64,000 bases of DNA, from NCBI RefSeq assembly GCF_034048115.1, contig NZ_CP139145.1, forward strand, positions 1,302,001-1,366,000, in the 5' to 3' direction. Shown here piece by piece: positions 25,602-34,834 of this stretch. The stretch comes from Pseudarthrobacter sp. IC2-21 (GTDB lineage: Bacteria; Actinomycetota; Actinomycetes; Actinomycetales; Micrococcaceae). Position 1 is the first letter of the stretch. Each line of letters begins with the position of its first letter. The translations under genes were made by a program, and so were the position numbers. The notes under the pieces are model-generated. The model worked only from the letters and a program-made list of their open reading frames with translations, did no database searches and was not told the origin of the DNA.

Positions 25602-26327
25602 TCAGTAGCCGGCTGAACCCTGTTCACCCTTGACGATTGCAATGCCGGAGCTGGCACCTATACGTGTTGCGCCTGCAGCAATCATAGCCTGAGCATCAGC
25701 AAGGGACCGCACCCCGCCGGAGGCCTTGACGCCCAGCTCAGGGCCGACAGTGCGGCGCATCAGGGCGATGTCCTCAGCGGTAGCGCCGCCGCCGTTGAAA
25801 CCTGTGGAAGTCTTGACGAAGTCCGCCCCGGCCTCCACGGCCGCCTGGCAGGCGAGGACCTTCTGGTCATCGGAGAGGAACACCGTCTCGATAATGACCT
25901 TCAGGATGGCGCCGCTGGCGTGGACGGCTTCGGCGACGGCGGAGATATCGTCCACCAGCGCGCCCTTGTCCCCGGCCCGCGCAGCAGCGATGTTAATGAC
26001 CATGTCGATTTCGTCGGCGCCGTCCAGCACGGCACCGCGGGCTTCGAAGGTCTTCACATCCGTGGGCGTGGCACCCAGCGGAAATCCGACCACCGAGCAG
26101 GTCAGCACGCCGGAACCGCGCAGGGCAGTTTTGACCGTTTTGACCCACAGCGGATTCACGCACACCGACTTGAAACGGTATTCGGCTGCCTCGGCGCACA
26201 CCTTGAGGATGTCAGCCTCGCTGGCCTCAGGCTTGAGCAGGGTGTGGTCAATGAAGGAGGCGATATTGCCAGGCGTTGAGTCCGTGCCCGTTCCGCGCTG
26301 GTCAGCATAAATGGCATCGTTGCTCAT
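25602..26327 (-). CDS. deoC: Deoxyribose-phosphate aldolase
   Basis: Class I aldolase splitting 2-deoxyribose-5-phosphate into glyceraldehyde-3-phosphate and acetaldehyde in deoxynucleoside catabolism. 241 residues. Visible: [12 protein letters not shown] (25-36), the catalytic Asp in DEIDMV (105-110), the Schiff-base Lys in FVKTSTGF (K172) and the proton-relay Lys in GVKASGGVR near 205. ATG at 26327 follows GGAAAGGACC on the coding strand; a further upstream in-frame ATG (26396) is rejected for lack of such a site. A purine nucleoside phosphorylase of the same salvage pathway lies 9 kb away. Confidence 0.96.
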   Translation of the reverse strand: MSNDAIYADQRGTGTDSTPGNIASFIDHTLLKPEASEADILKVCAEAAEYRFKSVCVNPLWVKTVKTALRGSGVLTCSVVGFPLGATPTDVKTFEARGAVLDGADEIDMVINIAAARAGDKGALVDDISAVAEAVHASGAILKVIIETVFLSDDQKVLACQAAVEAGADFVKTSTGFNGGGATAEDIALMRRTVGPELGVKASGGVRSLADAQAMIAAGATRIGASSGIAIVKGEQGSAGY

Positions 26328-26449
26328 GATGGTCCTTTCCTCATGGCCTTGTGGGCCGGTCGGAGCCAGGGAGTGCAGGGCTCTTTTGGGAACCATCTTG
26401 CCACACGCCGAAGCTGCCGGATGCTAACCGGCAACCGCAACGGGAGGGG

Positions 26450-27310
26450 TCAGGCCGCGGCCTGCAGGACTGTCCCGGGCGAGGACGCTGACATCAGCTG
26501 GGCGGCGCAGGCGCCGGCCGCGGAAGCCGCGGCAACCAGCAGCCCCAGCCTGACGCCGTCGAACGTTGCGGCGTCGCCGATGGCCCAGATCCCGGGCACC
26601 GAGGTGCGGAAATCCTGGCTGATGGCAATCCCGCCGCCGGGGGCGGTCCGGAGCCCGGCACTGGCAGCGAGTCCATCGCGTGAAACCCGTTCCTCCGCCA
26701 GGACCACGATGTCGCCGTTCATGGTGCTGCCGTCCGGAAAGACGATTCCCGCGGAGCGGAGTTCCGTGCCGGCCGTCCGGGGTGTCACCGCGGCGGGCCG
26801 CATGGTGGTCCGGACGGGACGGACGCCGCGGGAACGGAGCACCGCTTCCGCCTGCCCGGCCGCTGCGCCGGTACCCACCAGGATTCCCAGCGGACGCCTG
26901 CCCAGTTCAGTGCTCAGGTCCCTGACGGCTGACCCAATGCGGGCGGCGTCATCAATGGTGGAGTAGCTCAGGCAGTGGTCCGCACCCGCCACGGGAGCCC
27001 GTTCCGGTGCTGAACCGGTGGCGATCACCAGCTGGTCGTAGCCAAATTCCATGCCGTCTGCCGTGGTAACGGTCCGGGTCTGCGGCTCGATAAAGCTGGC
27101 GGGCTGCCCGCACCGGAGCGAGACCTGGGGGAGGGCCGCCAGTTCCAGGAGTTCCGGGGAGACGTCGTCACGATTGCTGAGGATGGTGACGGTGCCGGCG
27201 AAACGGGCCCGGTCCAGCCGGGTGACGAGCGCCTGGGCCGCTGGCCCCGCACCTGCGATGACAATTCGGGTGGCGGCGGAGGTTGAGGTGGAGGGTGCCG
27301 GAGCGGACAT
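26450..27310 (-). CDS. FAD-dependent oxidoreductase, NirB N-terminal-like
   Basis: 286-residue flavoprotein with the Pyr_redox_2 fold: N-terminal FAD motif RIVIAGAGPAAQALVTRL (15-32), a central NAD-binding segment with GILVGTGAAAGQAE, and a late GIWAIGDAATFDGVRLG motif. It resembles only the first part of the NirB and nitrate-reductase partner flavoproteins in this window; it lacks BFD Fe-S cysteines and siroheme motifs. Start ATG at 27310 has AAAGGG upstream. It lies downstream of the HemD-wHTH gene in the nitrite cluster and may pass electrons to that pathway. It could be an independent reductase or a decayed paralogue. Confidence 0.8.
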   Translation of the reverse strand: MSAPAPSTSTSAATRIVIAGAGPAAQALVTRLDRARFAGTVTILSNRDDVSPELLELAALPQVSLRCGQPASFIEPQTRTVTTADGMEFGYDQLVIATGSAPERAPVAGADHCLSYSTIDDAARIGSAVRDLSTELGRRPLGILVGTGAAAGQAEAVLRSRGVRPVRTTMRPAAVTPRTAGTELRSAGIVFPDGSTMNGDIVVLAEERVSRDGLAASAGLRTAPGGGIAISQDFRTSVPGIWAIGDAATFDGVRLGLLVAAASAAGACAAQLMSASSPGTVLQAAA

Positions 27311-27458
27311 GTGCTGGCCCTTTCGCTGGCGGCCGCTGAACGGCCGGAAGTTCATGATGCTGCGAGTCTAGGCGGCCCGTTTTTCCGGCGTGTTTCCCTG
27401 TCATTGCAGGTTGACGCGGGTGCGTTCGCCAATGTTTACCCGCCAGTAATGCCGTGGG

Positions 27459-28607
27459 TCACACCCGGATCCGGTACCCCCGTTTGACCACCGTCTCCAC
27501 CAGCCTGCCGTCCGGTAAGGAGGAGCGGAGCCGGCTGACGGTCATGTCCAGGGCATGGACGGAGCCCCGCAGTTCGAGCAGGTCCGAGAGCGCTTCCCGG
27601 GACAACACCGCCCCGCCGGCGCCCAGCAGGGCACGCAGCAGCAGCAGCGGCGCCGGGGCCAGCTCCACAGGCTGCCCGTCCACCCGCAGGCTCCGGCCGC
27701 GCAATTCGATGTTGCCGGACGCGGTGTCCAGCCGGCGGACGTGGTTCAGGGCGAGGTGCTCGCAGACCAGCCGGATCAGGGCACCCATCCGGAACCGTTC
27801 GGGAATCAGCGGGGTGACGCCGGCGTCCAGCAGCGGCTGCGCCGTCACGGGGCCGACCACGGCGGTGGTGACGTTGGTCTTGAGGCTGTGGATCAGCTCT
27901 TTGTACACGCCCATTTCGTGCGCCGTGCTCCACATGGCGTCCACCGCGGGCGCGCTCGTGAAGGTGAGCACATCCAGGTTCCCGCTGCACGCCGCCTCGA
28001 TGAGGCGCGGAAGCCGGTCCTCGCCGTCGGGCTTCACCCAGCGGTACGGGGTGACAGTCAGCACGGTGGCACCGGACATGCGCAGGCGTTCCAGCTGCCG
28101 GACATCCGTGTAGCCGTGCAGCTGCACCGCGACGGTTTTGCCCCGGACACCTTCGGCCAGCAGCATGTCCACCAGTGTTGCGGTGGTTTCGTCGCTGCTG
28201 ATTCCGACGTCGGCAAGTCCGGCCGCGCGGACGGCACCCCGGGCCTTGGGGCCCCGGACGAACATCCGGCAGGCGCCCAGGGTCTCCAGCAGCTCCTCGC
28301 CGATACCGAAGGAATCAGCCGCCTCGCACCAGCGGCGCATGCCGTAGGCCGTGGTGGCAATGCAGATGTCCGGTCGGGCCGTGATGACGGTCCTGGTGTC
28401 CTCGATCAGCCGCATGTCCTCCTGCACGGGCGCGATCTTCAGTGCGGGGGCGTGCAAAACTTCAGCGCCGCGGCGTTCCAGGGCCTCGATGAGGTCCCGG
28501 GAGCGGCGGTGCGAGGTCACCCCGATGCGGAAGCCTTCCAGCGGGGAGCCCGCGGCGTCGGGTGCTTCGTCGGCCTGCGGAGCTTCTGCCGGTGCCAGTG
28601 CGTTCAT
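27459..28607 (-). CDS. Uroporphyrinogen-III synthase-like regulator with winged-helix domain (NnaR-like)
   Basis: Fusion protein: residues about 25-270 are a HemD (uroporphyrinogen-III synthase) domain, e.g. FRIGVTSHRRSRDLIEALER, and TSAPAVDAMW; residues about 290-382 are an OmpR/PhoB-type winged helix (LRVDGQPVELAPAPLLLLRA, ending VVKRGYRIRV). This architecture is that of NnaR, a nitrate/nitrite assimilation co-regulator in Streptomyces and mycobacteria, and its place beside nirB fits. ATG at 28607 is used; a GTG at 28625 overlapping the cobA stop as GTGA is a credible alternative giving coupling. Whether the HemD half is still catalytic cannot be told. Confidence 0.85.
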   Translation of the reverse strand: MNALAPAEAPQADEAPDAAGSPLEGFRIGVTSHRRSRDLIEALERRGAEVLHAPALKIAPVQEDMRLIEDTRTVITARPDICIATTAYGMRRWCEAADSFGIGEELLETLGACRMFVRGPKARGAVRAAGLADVGISSDETTATLVDMLLAEGVRGKTVAVQLHGYTDVRQLERLRMSGATVLTVTPYRWVKPDGEDRLPRLIEAACSGNLDVLTFTSAPAVDAMWSTAHEMGVYKELIHSLKTNVTTAVVGPVTAQPLLDAGVTPLIPERFRMGALIRLVCEHLALNHVRRLDTASGNIELRGRSLRVDGQPVELAPAPLLLLRALLGAGGAVLSREALSDLLELRGSVHALDMTVSRLRSSLPDGRLVETVVKRGYRIRV

Positions 28608-28621
28608 GGGGATCAATCCTT

Positions 28622-29656
28622 TCACGAACCCAGCAGCGAGGCCGCCAGCCTGTCCAGGTCTGCGGCGGCCTCGGCGTGCCCGCGGTTTGCTTCGGCCACG
28701 CGGACCACTTCACCGATGACCAGCACGGCGGGATTGCTGCACCCGGCAGCGGCGGAGGTGATGGTGCCCAGGTCAGCTATGGTGGTGCGCTGGCCGGGAC
28801 GGTAGCCGCGTTCGACGACGGCCATGGGCATGTCGGGGCGCATGCCGGCCTTGCGCAGCCCGGCTGCGAGCTGGTGCAGCGTGCCGATGCCCATCAGGAC
28901 CACGATGGTGCCGCCCAGTCCTGCCAGGTGCAGGTGTTCCTTGTCGGTCAGCGGGGCGTGCCCGGAGACCACGGTGAACATGTGGCTGACCTCGCGGTGC
29001 GTGACAGGGATGCCGGCCGCTGCCGGGACGGAGATCGCGCTGGTGACGCCCGGGATGACGCGGACCGGCACGCCGGCCGCCACGCAGGCAGCCACTTCCT
29101 CGCCGCCGCGGCCGAAGACGTAGGGATCCCCGCCTTTCAGCCGGACCACGTTGTTGCCGTCCAGTGCGGAGGCGACCATCAGCTTTTCGATGTCCGCCTG
29201 GCCGACCTTGTGGTGGCCGGGCTTTTTGCCCACATCCACCAGCTCGGCCGAGGTCAGGACCGGCAGGTCCTGGCAGGGGGCCAGCCGGTCGTAGAACACC
29301 ACGTCGGCGTCGCGGAGGGCGCTGACGGCGGCGACGGTCAGCAGCTCGGTGGTGCCGGGGCCGCCGCCCACCAGGGTGACGTGTCCAACGGGACCGGCGG
29401 CAGGCTCGGCCGCCAGCGGGATGCCGGCTGCGCGGCACCTGCCCAGCATGGACTCCCAGCCCGGCTGGCCGTCGTCGACCGCTGCCACCAGAAAGGGCCG
29501 ATCGGGGAGCGGGCCGTCATGCTCGGCACCCTGCGGGGTGCTGAGGCGGTAGACGACGGCGCCCGCGGCTTCGTAGCGGCGCACCGCCTGGCGTGCGGCG
29601 TGGTCGGAGCCGGTGACCAGGACGTCCCTGCCGGTCAGATCAATACTGAGCTGCAT
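28622..29656 (-). CDS. cobA: Uroporphyrinogen-III C-methyltransferase
   Basis: SAM-dependent methyltransferase making precorrin-2, precursor of siroheme needed by NirB. The C-terminal ~250 residues carry the family motifs VTLVGGGPGTTELLT (about 93-107), VVFYDRL, VRLKGGDPYVFGRGGEE and PVTHREVS. The first ~85 residues form a degenerate Rossmann-like segment (GRDVLVTGSDHAARQA) that resembles the dehydrogenase part of CysG but is too short to be complete. ATG at 29656 lies two bases after the nirB stop, and the gene overlaps the next by a GTGA, so nirB-cobA-regulator form an operon. Confidence 0.93.
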   Translation of the reverse strand: MQLSIDLTGRDVLVTGSDHAARQAVRRYEAAGAVVYRLSTPQGAEHDGPLPDRPFLVAAVDDGQPGWESMLGRCRAAGIPLAAEPAAGPVGHVTLVGGGPGTTELLTVAAVSALRDADVVFYDRLAPCQDLPVLTSAELVDVGKKPGHHKVGQADIEKLMVASALDGNNVVRLKGGDPYVFGRGGEEVAACVAAGVPVRVIPGVTSAISVPAAAGIPVTHREVSHMFTVVSGHAPLTDKEHLHLAGLGGTIVVLMGIGTLHQLAAGLRKAGMRPDMPMAVVERGYRPGQRTTIADLGTITSAAAGCSNPAVLVIGEVVRVAEANRGHAEAAADLDRLAASLLGS

Positions 29657-29658
29657 GG

Positions 29659-32304
29659 CTATACCTCGTTCTCGTCGCGTGCGCGGACGGGGATGGAAGC
29701 GCCGATGAGGACGGGCTGCGGGACGGCTGCCGCCTTCTCGTCCGGCGTGGCGGGGCGGAACTGGCCGCGTTCGTCGGAAACAAACGTGATGGAGTCGTCC
29801 TTCTGGTCCGGTGCGTTGACGAAGGACCGGAACCGGCGCAGGCGCTCGGGGTCCTTGAGGGTGTCCGCCCATTCGTCCACGTAGGTGTCAACGTGCCTGG
29901 CCATCGCGGCTTCGAGTTCTTCGGCGATGCCCAGGGTGTCCTTGACCACCACGTCCTCGACGTGCCTGATGCCGCCGTCGAGCTCTTCCTGCCAGCGTGC
30001 AGTGCGCTGCAGGCGGTCGGCGGTCCGGATGTAGTACATGAAGTAGCGGTCGATGTATTTGATCAGGGTGTCGTCGTCGAGGTCCTTGGCCAGCAGCTGG
30101 GCGTGGGCCGGGGTGGCGCCCCCGTTGCCGCCGACGTACAGGTTCCAGCCGTCGGCGGTGGCGATGACGCCCACGTCCTTGCCGCGGGCTTCGGCGCATT
30201 CACGGGCGCAGCCGGAGACGCCCATCTTGAGTTTGTGCGGGCTGCGGAGGCCGCGGTAGCGCAGTTCGAGCCGGATGGCCATGGCCACCGAATCCTGGAC
30301 GCCGAAGCGGCACCACGTGGAACCCACACAGGACTTCACGGTGCGCAGGCTCTTGCCGTAGGCCTGGCCGGATTCGAAGCCGGCGTCCACCAGTTCCTTC
30401 CAGATTTCCGGGAGTTCCTCCAGCCGGGCGCCGAACATGTCGATCCGCTGGCCGCCGGTGATCTTGGTGTACAGGTTGTACTTTTCGGCGACGGCGGCGA
30501 TGACGCCGAGCTTCTTCGGGGTGATCTCGCCGCCGGCGATGCGGGGGACCACCGAGTAGGTGCCGTCCTTCTGCATGTTGGCGAGGGCGCGGTCGTTGGT
30601 GTCCTGCAGGGTGCCGCGGCCGGCGTCCAGGACGTAGGCGCTGTTCTGGCTGGCCAGGATGTTGGCGATGGTGGGCTTGCAGATATCGCAGCCCGCGCCG
30701 GTGCCGTACTTCGCCATGATCTGCTCGAAGGAGGTCAGCTCCAGGATGCGGATGGCGTCGAAGAGCTCCTGGCGGGAGAGTTCGATGTGTTCGCAGAGGG
30801 CCTTGGAGACCTCGACGCCGGACTTGGTCAGCTCGGTTTCCAGCAGTTTCTTGAGCATCGGGACGCAGGAACCGCAGCTCGTCCCGGCGCGGGTGCAGCC
30901 CTTGAGCTCACTGAGTTCCCGCACTGGTGCGTTGCCGTCGCAGGCGCCGCAGCCGTTGACGGTATCGCGGATGGTCCCGGCGGAGACGTTATTGCAGGAG
31001 CAGAGAATGGCATCTTCCGGGAGTTCCGTTTCGGGGGCGTCGCCACCGCCGGCAGCCGTCAGGTAGGCGCCGGGCTCGGCGCTCAGTTCGCGGCCCAGGA
31101 GCGGGCGCAGGCTCGTGTAGGGAGTGGCGTCGCCCACGAAGATGCCACCCAGGAGGGTCTTGGCATCATCGGTGGTGACGATCTTCTGGTAGACCCCGCG
31201 GGCGGGGTCGGCGTAAACGATTTCGAGTGAGTGCTCGGTGCGGGCGAACGCGTCGCCGAAGCTGGCCACGTCCACACCGGAGAGTTTGAGCTTGGTGGCG
31301 GTGTCGAAGCCCGGGAAGGTGGCCTCGCCGCCGTGGAGGCGGTCGGCAACGATCTCCGCCATGGTGTTCGCGGGTGCCACCAGGCCCAGGCACATGCCTT
31401 CGAAGTTGGCTACTTCACCGATGGCCCAGATGCCCTCCACCTCGGTGGCGCAGTAGTCGTTGATGACCACGCCGCCGCGCGGGCCCAGGCTGAACAGCTG
31501 TTCCTCGCCCTCGGCTGCGCGGAAGAGTTCGTCGCGGGGCCGGACACCGATGGCGACGATGACCATGTCGGCGTCGATGATGCGGCCATCGGCCATGAGG
31601 ACGCCGGTGACCTGGCCGTCTTCATCGGCAAGGACCTCGGAGGGGAACACGCCGCCGTGGACCTTAAAGCCCTTGGCCTCGATGAGGCGGCCCAGTGCCT
31701 GGCCGGCGCCTTCATCCAACTGCGTGTTCATCAGCCACGGCGCGCCGTTGATGACCACCGGGGTGGCGCCGAGCTGCTCGGTGCCTGCCGCCGACTCGAG
31801 CCCGAGCAGCCCGCCGCCGATGGTCACGGCCGTGATCTTGCGGCCCAGCTTGTCCGTGAGCTCACCAATGGCCTTGCTGATGGACCAGACGTCTTCGAGC
31901 GTCCTGTAGACGTGCACGTGCTCGGCCCCGGGGATGGGCAGGCGGGCGGCACTCGATCCGGTGGCGACCACCAGGTGGTCGTACGCGACGGTGGTGCCGG
32001 CCGCGGTCTCCACGGTCCGGGTGTCGGGATTGATTTTCACGACGCGCTCGCCGGTCTTCAGGTCCAAGGAATCGTGGTCCCACATGGAAGCCGATCCGAG
32101 TGTCAGGTCCACACCGGTGTCCGTGAGGGCCTTGGAGAGGGCCACCCGGTCGTACGGCAGGTGGGCTTCCTCGGTGAGGACCGTAACGTGCCAGCCTTCG
32201 AGGCCACGGGAATGCATGGCATCGGCGAAGCGGTGGGCCGCGGGGCCGCCACCGGCGACGACGATGCGGCGCTGGTTCTCTGTGCTTGAAGTCTGTTCGG
32301 TCAC
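29659..32304 (-). CDS. nirB: Assimilatory nitrite reductase (NADH), large subunit
   Basis: Reduces nitrite to ammonium with six electrons. 881 residues in the standard order: FAD/NAD reductase (RRIVVAGGGPAAHRFADAMH near 12-31; GIWAIGEVANFEGM), a BFD-like [2Fe-2S] domain with CSCNNVSAGT and CTRAGTSCGSC (about 430-490), then the ferredoxin-like and siroheme/[4Fe-4S] region with CVGSTWC (about 656-662) and CARECAEARG (about 696-705). ATG at 32304. It heads the nirB-cobA-NnaR-like operon; a GlnR-like box lies about 80-117 bases upstream and nirD is divergent. Confidence 0.96.
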   Translation of the reverse strand: MTEQTSSTENQRRIVVAGGGPAAHRFADAMHSRGLEGWHVTVLTEEAHLPYDRVALSKALTDTGVDLTLGSASMWDHDSLDLKTGERVVKINPDTRTVETAAGTTVAYDHLVVATGSSAARLPIPGAEHVHVYRTLEDVWSISKAIGELTDKLGRKITAVTIGGGLLGLESAAGTEQLGATPVVINGAPWLMNTQLDEGAGQALGRLIEAKGFKVHGGVFPSEVLADEDGQVTGVLMADGRIIDADMVIVAIGVRPRDELFRAAEGEEQLFSLGPRGGVVINDYCATEVEGIWAIGEVANFEGMCLGLVAPANTMAEIVADRLHGGEATFPGFDTATKLKLSGVDVASFGDAFARTEHSLEIVYADPARGVYQKIVTTDDAKTLLGGIFVGDATPYTSLRPLLGRELSAEPGAYLTAAGGGDAPETELPEDAILCSCNNVSAGTIRDTVNGCGACDGNAPVRELSELKGCTRAGTSCGSCVPMLKKLLETELTKSGVEVSKALCEHIELSRQELFDAIRILELTSFEQIMAKYGTGAGCDICKPTIANILASQNSAYVLDAGRGTLQDTNDRALANMQKDGTYSVVPRIAGGEITPKKLGVIAAVAEKYNLYTKITGGQRIDMFGARLEELPEIWKELVDAGFESGQAYGKSLRTVKSCVGSTWCRFGVQDSVAMAIRLELRYRGLRSPHKLKMGVSGCARECAEARGKDVGVIATADGWNLYVGGNGGATPAHAQLLAKDLDDDTLIKYIDRYFMYYIRTADRLQRTARWQEELDGGIRHVEDVVVKDTLGIAEELEAAMARHVDTYVDEWADTLKDPERLRRFRSFVNAPDQKDDSITFVSDERGQFRPATPDEKAAAVPQPVLIGASIPVRARDENEV

Positions 32305-32383
32305 TGTGGGCCTTTCGCATGGGCCGCAGACGGTGTTCTGCGACCTTCTCTGACGAGGTGTCCGTTCAGACTACGGAGACGCA

Positions 32384-32421
32384 GTTTCGCTTCAGTTTCC
32401 CGATTGTTTCGTAGGCTTAAC
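32384..32421 (-). promoter_or_regulatory. GlnR-like box upstream of nirB
   Basis: On the nirB coding strand four 5-mers recur at exactly 11-base steps: GTTAA (32417-32421), then GAAAC at 32406-32410, 32395-32399 and 32384-32388. Actinobacterial GlnR boxes are GTnAC/GAAAC units separated by six bases, so the layout matches, though the third unit is GAAAC where GTnAC is usual. The remainder of the 309-base nirB-nirD intergenic region holds a GGCCGT/ACGGCC hairpin (32524-32542) and AT-richer stretches suited to two divergent promoters. Confidence 0.55.
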
Positions 32422-32613
32422 TTCTGCATCACGAACGCATTTCCGGCCGGGTGAGTTCTCTTTTACTCCCCGGACACATTCACTGCACGCCGCTGAAACA
32501 CCCGGTGCCTACATTGTTTGGACGGCCGTTGTTAGTACGGCCACGAAGGTCATGACGGGCTCACAAAAGTGGCCCGGGAACACGACAGACGAGCACGGGG
32601 AGTTGGACCGGTT

Positions 32614-32985
32614 ATGACGGCAACACTGGAATTAGGCGCACTCGCCGACACCACTGAGATCGCTGCCGGCTGGCACCGGGTTTGCGCCGTGGCGGAGCTT
32701 GAGCCTGCCTGGGGCGAGGCGGCACTCATCGCCGGCCGCCAGGTGGCTCTCTTCAGGACCGGCCCCAGCGAGGTTTTTGCGGTGGCACACCAGGACCCGG
32801 CCACCGGTGCCCACGTGATGGCCCGCGGCATCCTGGGATCCCGCGGCACCAGGCCGACCATCGTGTCGCCGCTGCACAAGGAGGTTTACGACCTTGAAAC
32901 CGGCGAATGCTTTGGTACTGCGGCGGTGCGCCTGGAAACGTTCCGGACCCGCATTGCCGACGGGTTCGTCGAGGTCGAAGCCTAG
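32614..32985 (+). CDS. nirD: Nitrite reductase (NADH) small subunit
   Basis: 123-residue Rieske-fold subunit associated with NirB. It starts MTATLELGALADTTEIAAGW and shows the PTIVSPLHKEVYDLETGECF segment typical of NirD, where the Cys and His ligands of true Rieske proteins are replaced, so no [2Fe-2S] cluster is expected. ATG at 32614; a GTG-like extension upstream to 32569 is not supported. It is transcribed away from nirB, unlike the usual adjacent nirBD order, so balanced expression would depend on the shared intergenic region. Confidence 0.93.
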   Translation: MTATLELGALADTTEIAAGWHRVCAVAELEPAWGEAALIAGRQVALFRTGPSEVFAVAHQDPATGAHVMARGILGSRGTRPTIVSPLHKEVYDLETGECFGTAAVRLETFRTRIADGFVEVEA

Positions 32986-32994
32986 GCCGGCCCG

Positions 32995-34758
32995 CTAAAG
33001 CCCGAGGGCCTCGCGGACGTCGCAGACCACCGCATCCAGGGTGAGCCGGGCGGCCTGCCGGGCCTCCGGAAGCTCGGCTGCCGACTCCACCGGGCGGAGG
33101 ACTTCCAGGTAGCACTTGAGCTTGGGTTCGGTGCCGCTGGGCCGGATGATCACCCGGGTCTGGTCACGGGTCAGGTACAGCAGGCCGTCCGTGGGCGGCA
33201 GGTGTTCACTGCCTTCGGCCAGGTCCGCAAACGCCTCCACGGCGGATGATCCGAACGACTCGGGCGGGCTGACGCGCAGGCGGTTCATCATGGCATCCAG
33301 CAGCCCAAGGTCCGCCACCCGGATACTCAGCTGATCGCTGGCGTGCAGCCCATGCTGCAGGTAGAGCTCGTCCAGGGTGTCGAAGATGGTCTTGCCGGCA
33401 GCTTTGGCGGCGGCGGCCATCTCGGCGATGAGCACCGCGGCCGAGATGCCGTCCTTGTCCCGGACCAGGTCAGGTGCCACGCAGTAGCCCAAGGCTTCCT
33501 CGTAGCCGTACAGGAGCCCGGGTACCCGGGAAATCCACTTGAAGCCTGTCAGTGTTTCCTCATGCGCGTAGCCGGCCGCCGCGGCGATGCGGGAGAGCAG
33601 CCGCGAGGACACAATGGAATTGGCGAACACGCCGGCACGGGCACCCGCTCTGTCGCCGCCGTCGGGCGTTTCGTCCTCACCCTCGGCCAGGCGCGCCACG
33701 ATGTGGGCCCCCAGCAACGCCCCCACCTCATCCCCGCGCAGCATGCGCCAGGTGCCGGTGTCCGGGTCCACCGCGGCCACGGCGGCCCGGTCGGCGTCCG
33801 GATCGTTGGCGATTACAAGGTCGGCGTCCAGGCGCGCGGCGGTCTCGAGTGCCAGGTCGAGGGCGCCGGGCTCCTCAGGGTTGGGAAAGCTCACGGTGGG
33901 GAAATCCGGATCCGGTGCGGCCTGTTCAGCCACCAGGGTCACGTCCGCGAAGCCGGCCTCCTTCAGTACTGCCACGGCTGTTTCGCCGCCCACGCCGTGC
34001 ATGGGGGTCAGGACAATGCGCAGCTCGCGCGACGGGAAACGGGCAGGATCGGCGAGTGCCGCCACCGCGTTTTCATAGTCGGCGGCCAGGGATGGGTCCA
34101 GCACCGTCCAGCCGTCCGCGGCGAGGGCGATGGTTTCCAGCGTTCCTACCGACGCAATCCGCGAGGCGATTCTGGCGTCGTAAGGCGCCACGATCTGTGC
34201 CCCGCGCCCGCTCTCCTCCACGGCGTGCCGCCCCAGGTACACCTTGTAGCCGTTGTCCTGCGGGGGGTTGTGGCTGGCGGTGACCATGACGCCGCCGTCG
34301 CAATCGAGGGCGCGGACGGCGAACGCGAGCAGGGGAGTGGGCAGTGCGGCCGGCAGCAGGAAGGCCTCAATCCCGGCGGCTGTGAAAATGGCTGCCGTTT
34401 CCTCGGCGAAGATGTCCGAGTTATGGCGGGCGTCATAGCCGACGACGGCGCGGGGCCGGGTTCCGGGCGCCGCCTCACCGACGGCGCCGGTCAGGAAGGC
34501 CGCGAGGCCGGCGGCGGCACGGCGCACCACCACGCGGTTCATCCGGTTGGGCCCGGGTCCGAGGGCGGCGCGGAGGCCAGCGGTGCCGAACTGCAGGGTG
34601 CCGCTGAAGCTGTCGGCGAGTTCCTGGTTGGCGGCGGGAGAACCGTCCTCCGCGAGCTGCAGCAGCTCTGTGAGCGCGGCAGCAGTGGCGGGATCCGGAT
34701 CTTGGGCCGCCCATTCCCGGGCTTGGCTGAACAAGGAGGCGGCATCGGTGGACGTCAT
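32995..34758 (-). CDS. Phospho-sugar mutase (phosphoglucomutase/phosphomannomutase)
   Basis: Alpha-D-phosphohexomutase interconverting hexose 1- and 6-phosphates. 587 residues with the four expected motifs: the phosphoserine loop VMVTASHNPPQDNGYKV (Ser near 161), the metal loop ANDPDADRAA, a substrate-specificity loop with GYEEALGY, and the C-terminal phosphate-binding RPSGTEPKLKCYLE. ATG at 34758. Sugar specificity cannot be fixed from these motifs. It converges with nirD (ten bases apart) and shows no functional link with nitrate genes. Confidence 0.94.
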   Translation of the reverse strand: MTSTDAASLFSQAREWAAQDPDPATAAALTELLQLAEDGSPAANQELADSFSGTLQFGTAGLRAALGPGPNRMNRVVVRRAAAGLAAFLTGAVGEAAPGTRPRAVVGYDARHNSDIFAEETAAIFTAAGIEAFLLPAALPTPLLAFAVRALDCDGGVMVTASHNPPQDNGYKVYLGRHAVEESGRGAQIVAPYDARIASRIASVGTLETIALAADGWTVLDPSLAADYENAVAALADPARFPSRELRIVLTPMHGVGGETAVAVLKEAGFADVTLVAEQAAPDPDFPTVSFPNPEEPGALDLALETAARLDADLVIANDPDADRAAVAAVDPDTGTWRMLRGDEVGALLGAHIVARLAEGEDETPDGGDRAGARAGVFANSIVSSRLLSRIAAAAGYAHEETLTGFKWISRVPGLLYGYEEALGYCVAPDLVRDKDGISAAVLIAEMAAAAKAAGKTIFDTLDELYLQHGLHASDQLSIRVADLGLLDAMMNRLRVSPPESFGSSAVEAFADLAEGSEHLPPTDGLLYLTRDQTRVIIRPSGTEPKLKCYLEVLRPVESAAELPEARQAARLTLDAVVCDVREALGL

Positions 34759-34834
34759 GGGTCCACGCTATCGTCATTGCCCGCGGAACGGTCCCGGACA
34801 CTCGCCGGTGACGGCGGAAACCGGACCAGCAAAC

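Noticed and set aside
29893..31230. 445-codon plus-strand frame
   Set aside because: Antisense to nirB, which has complete cofactor motifs.
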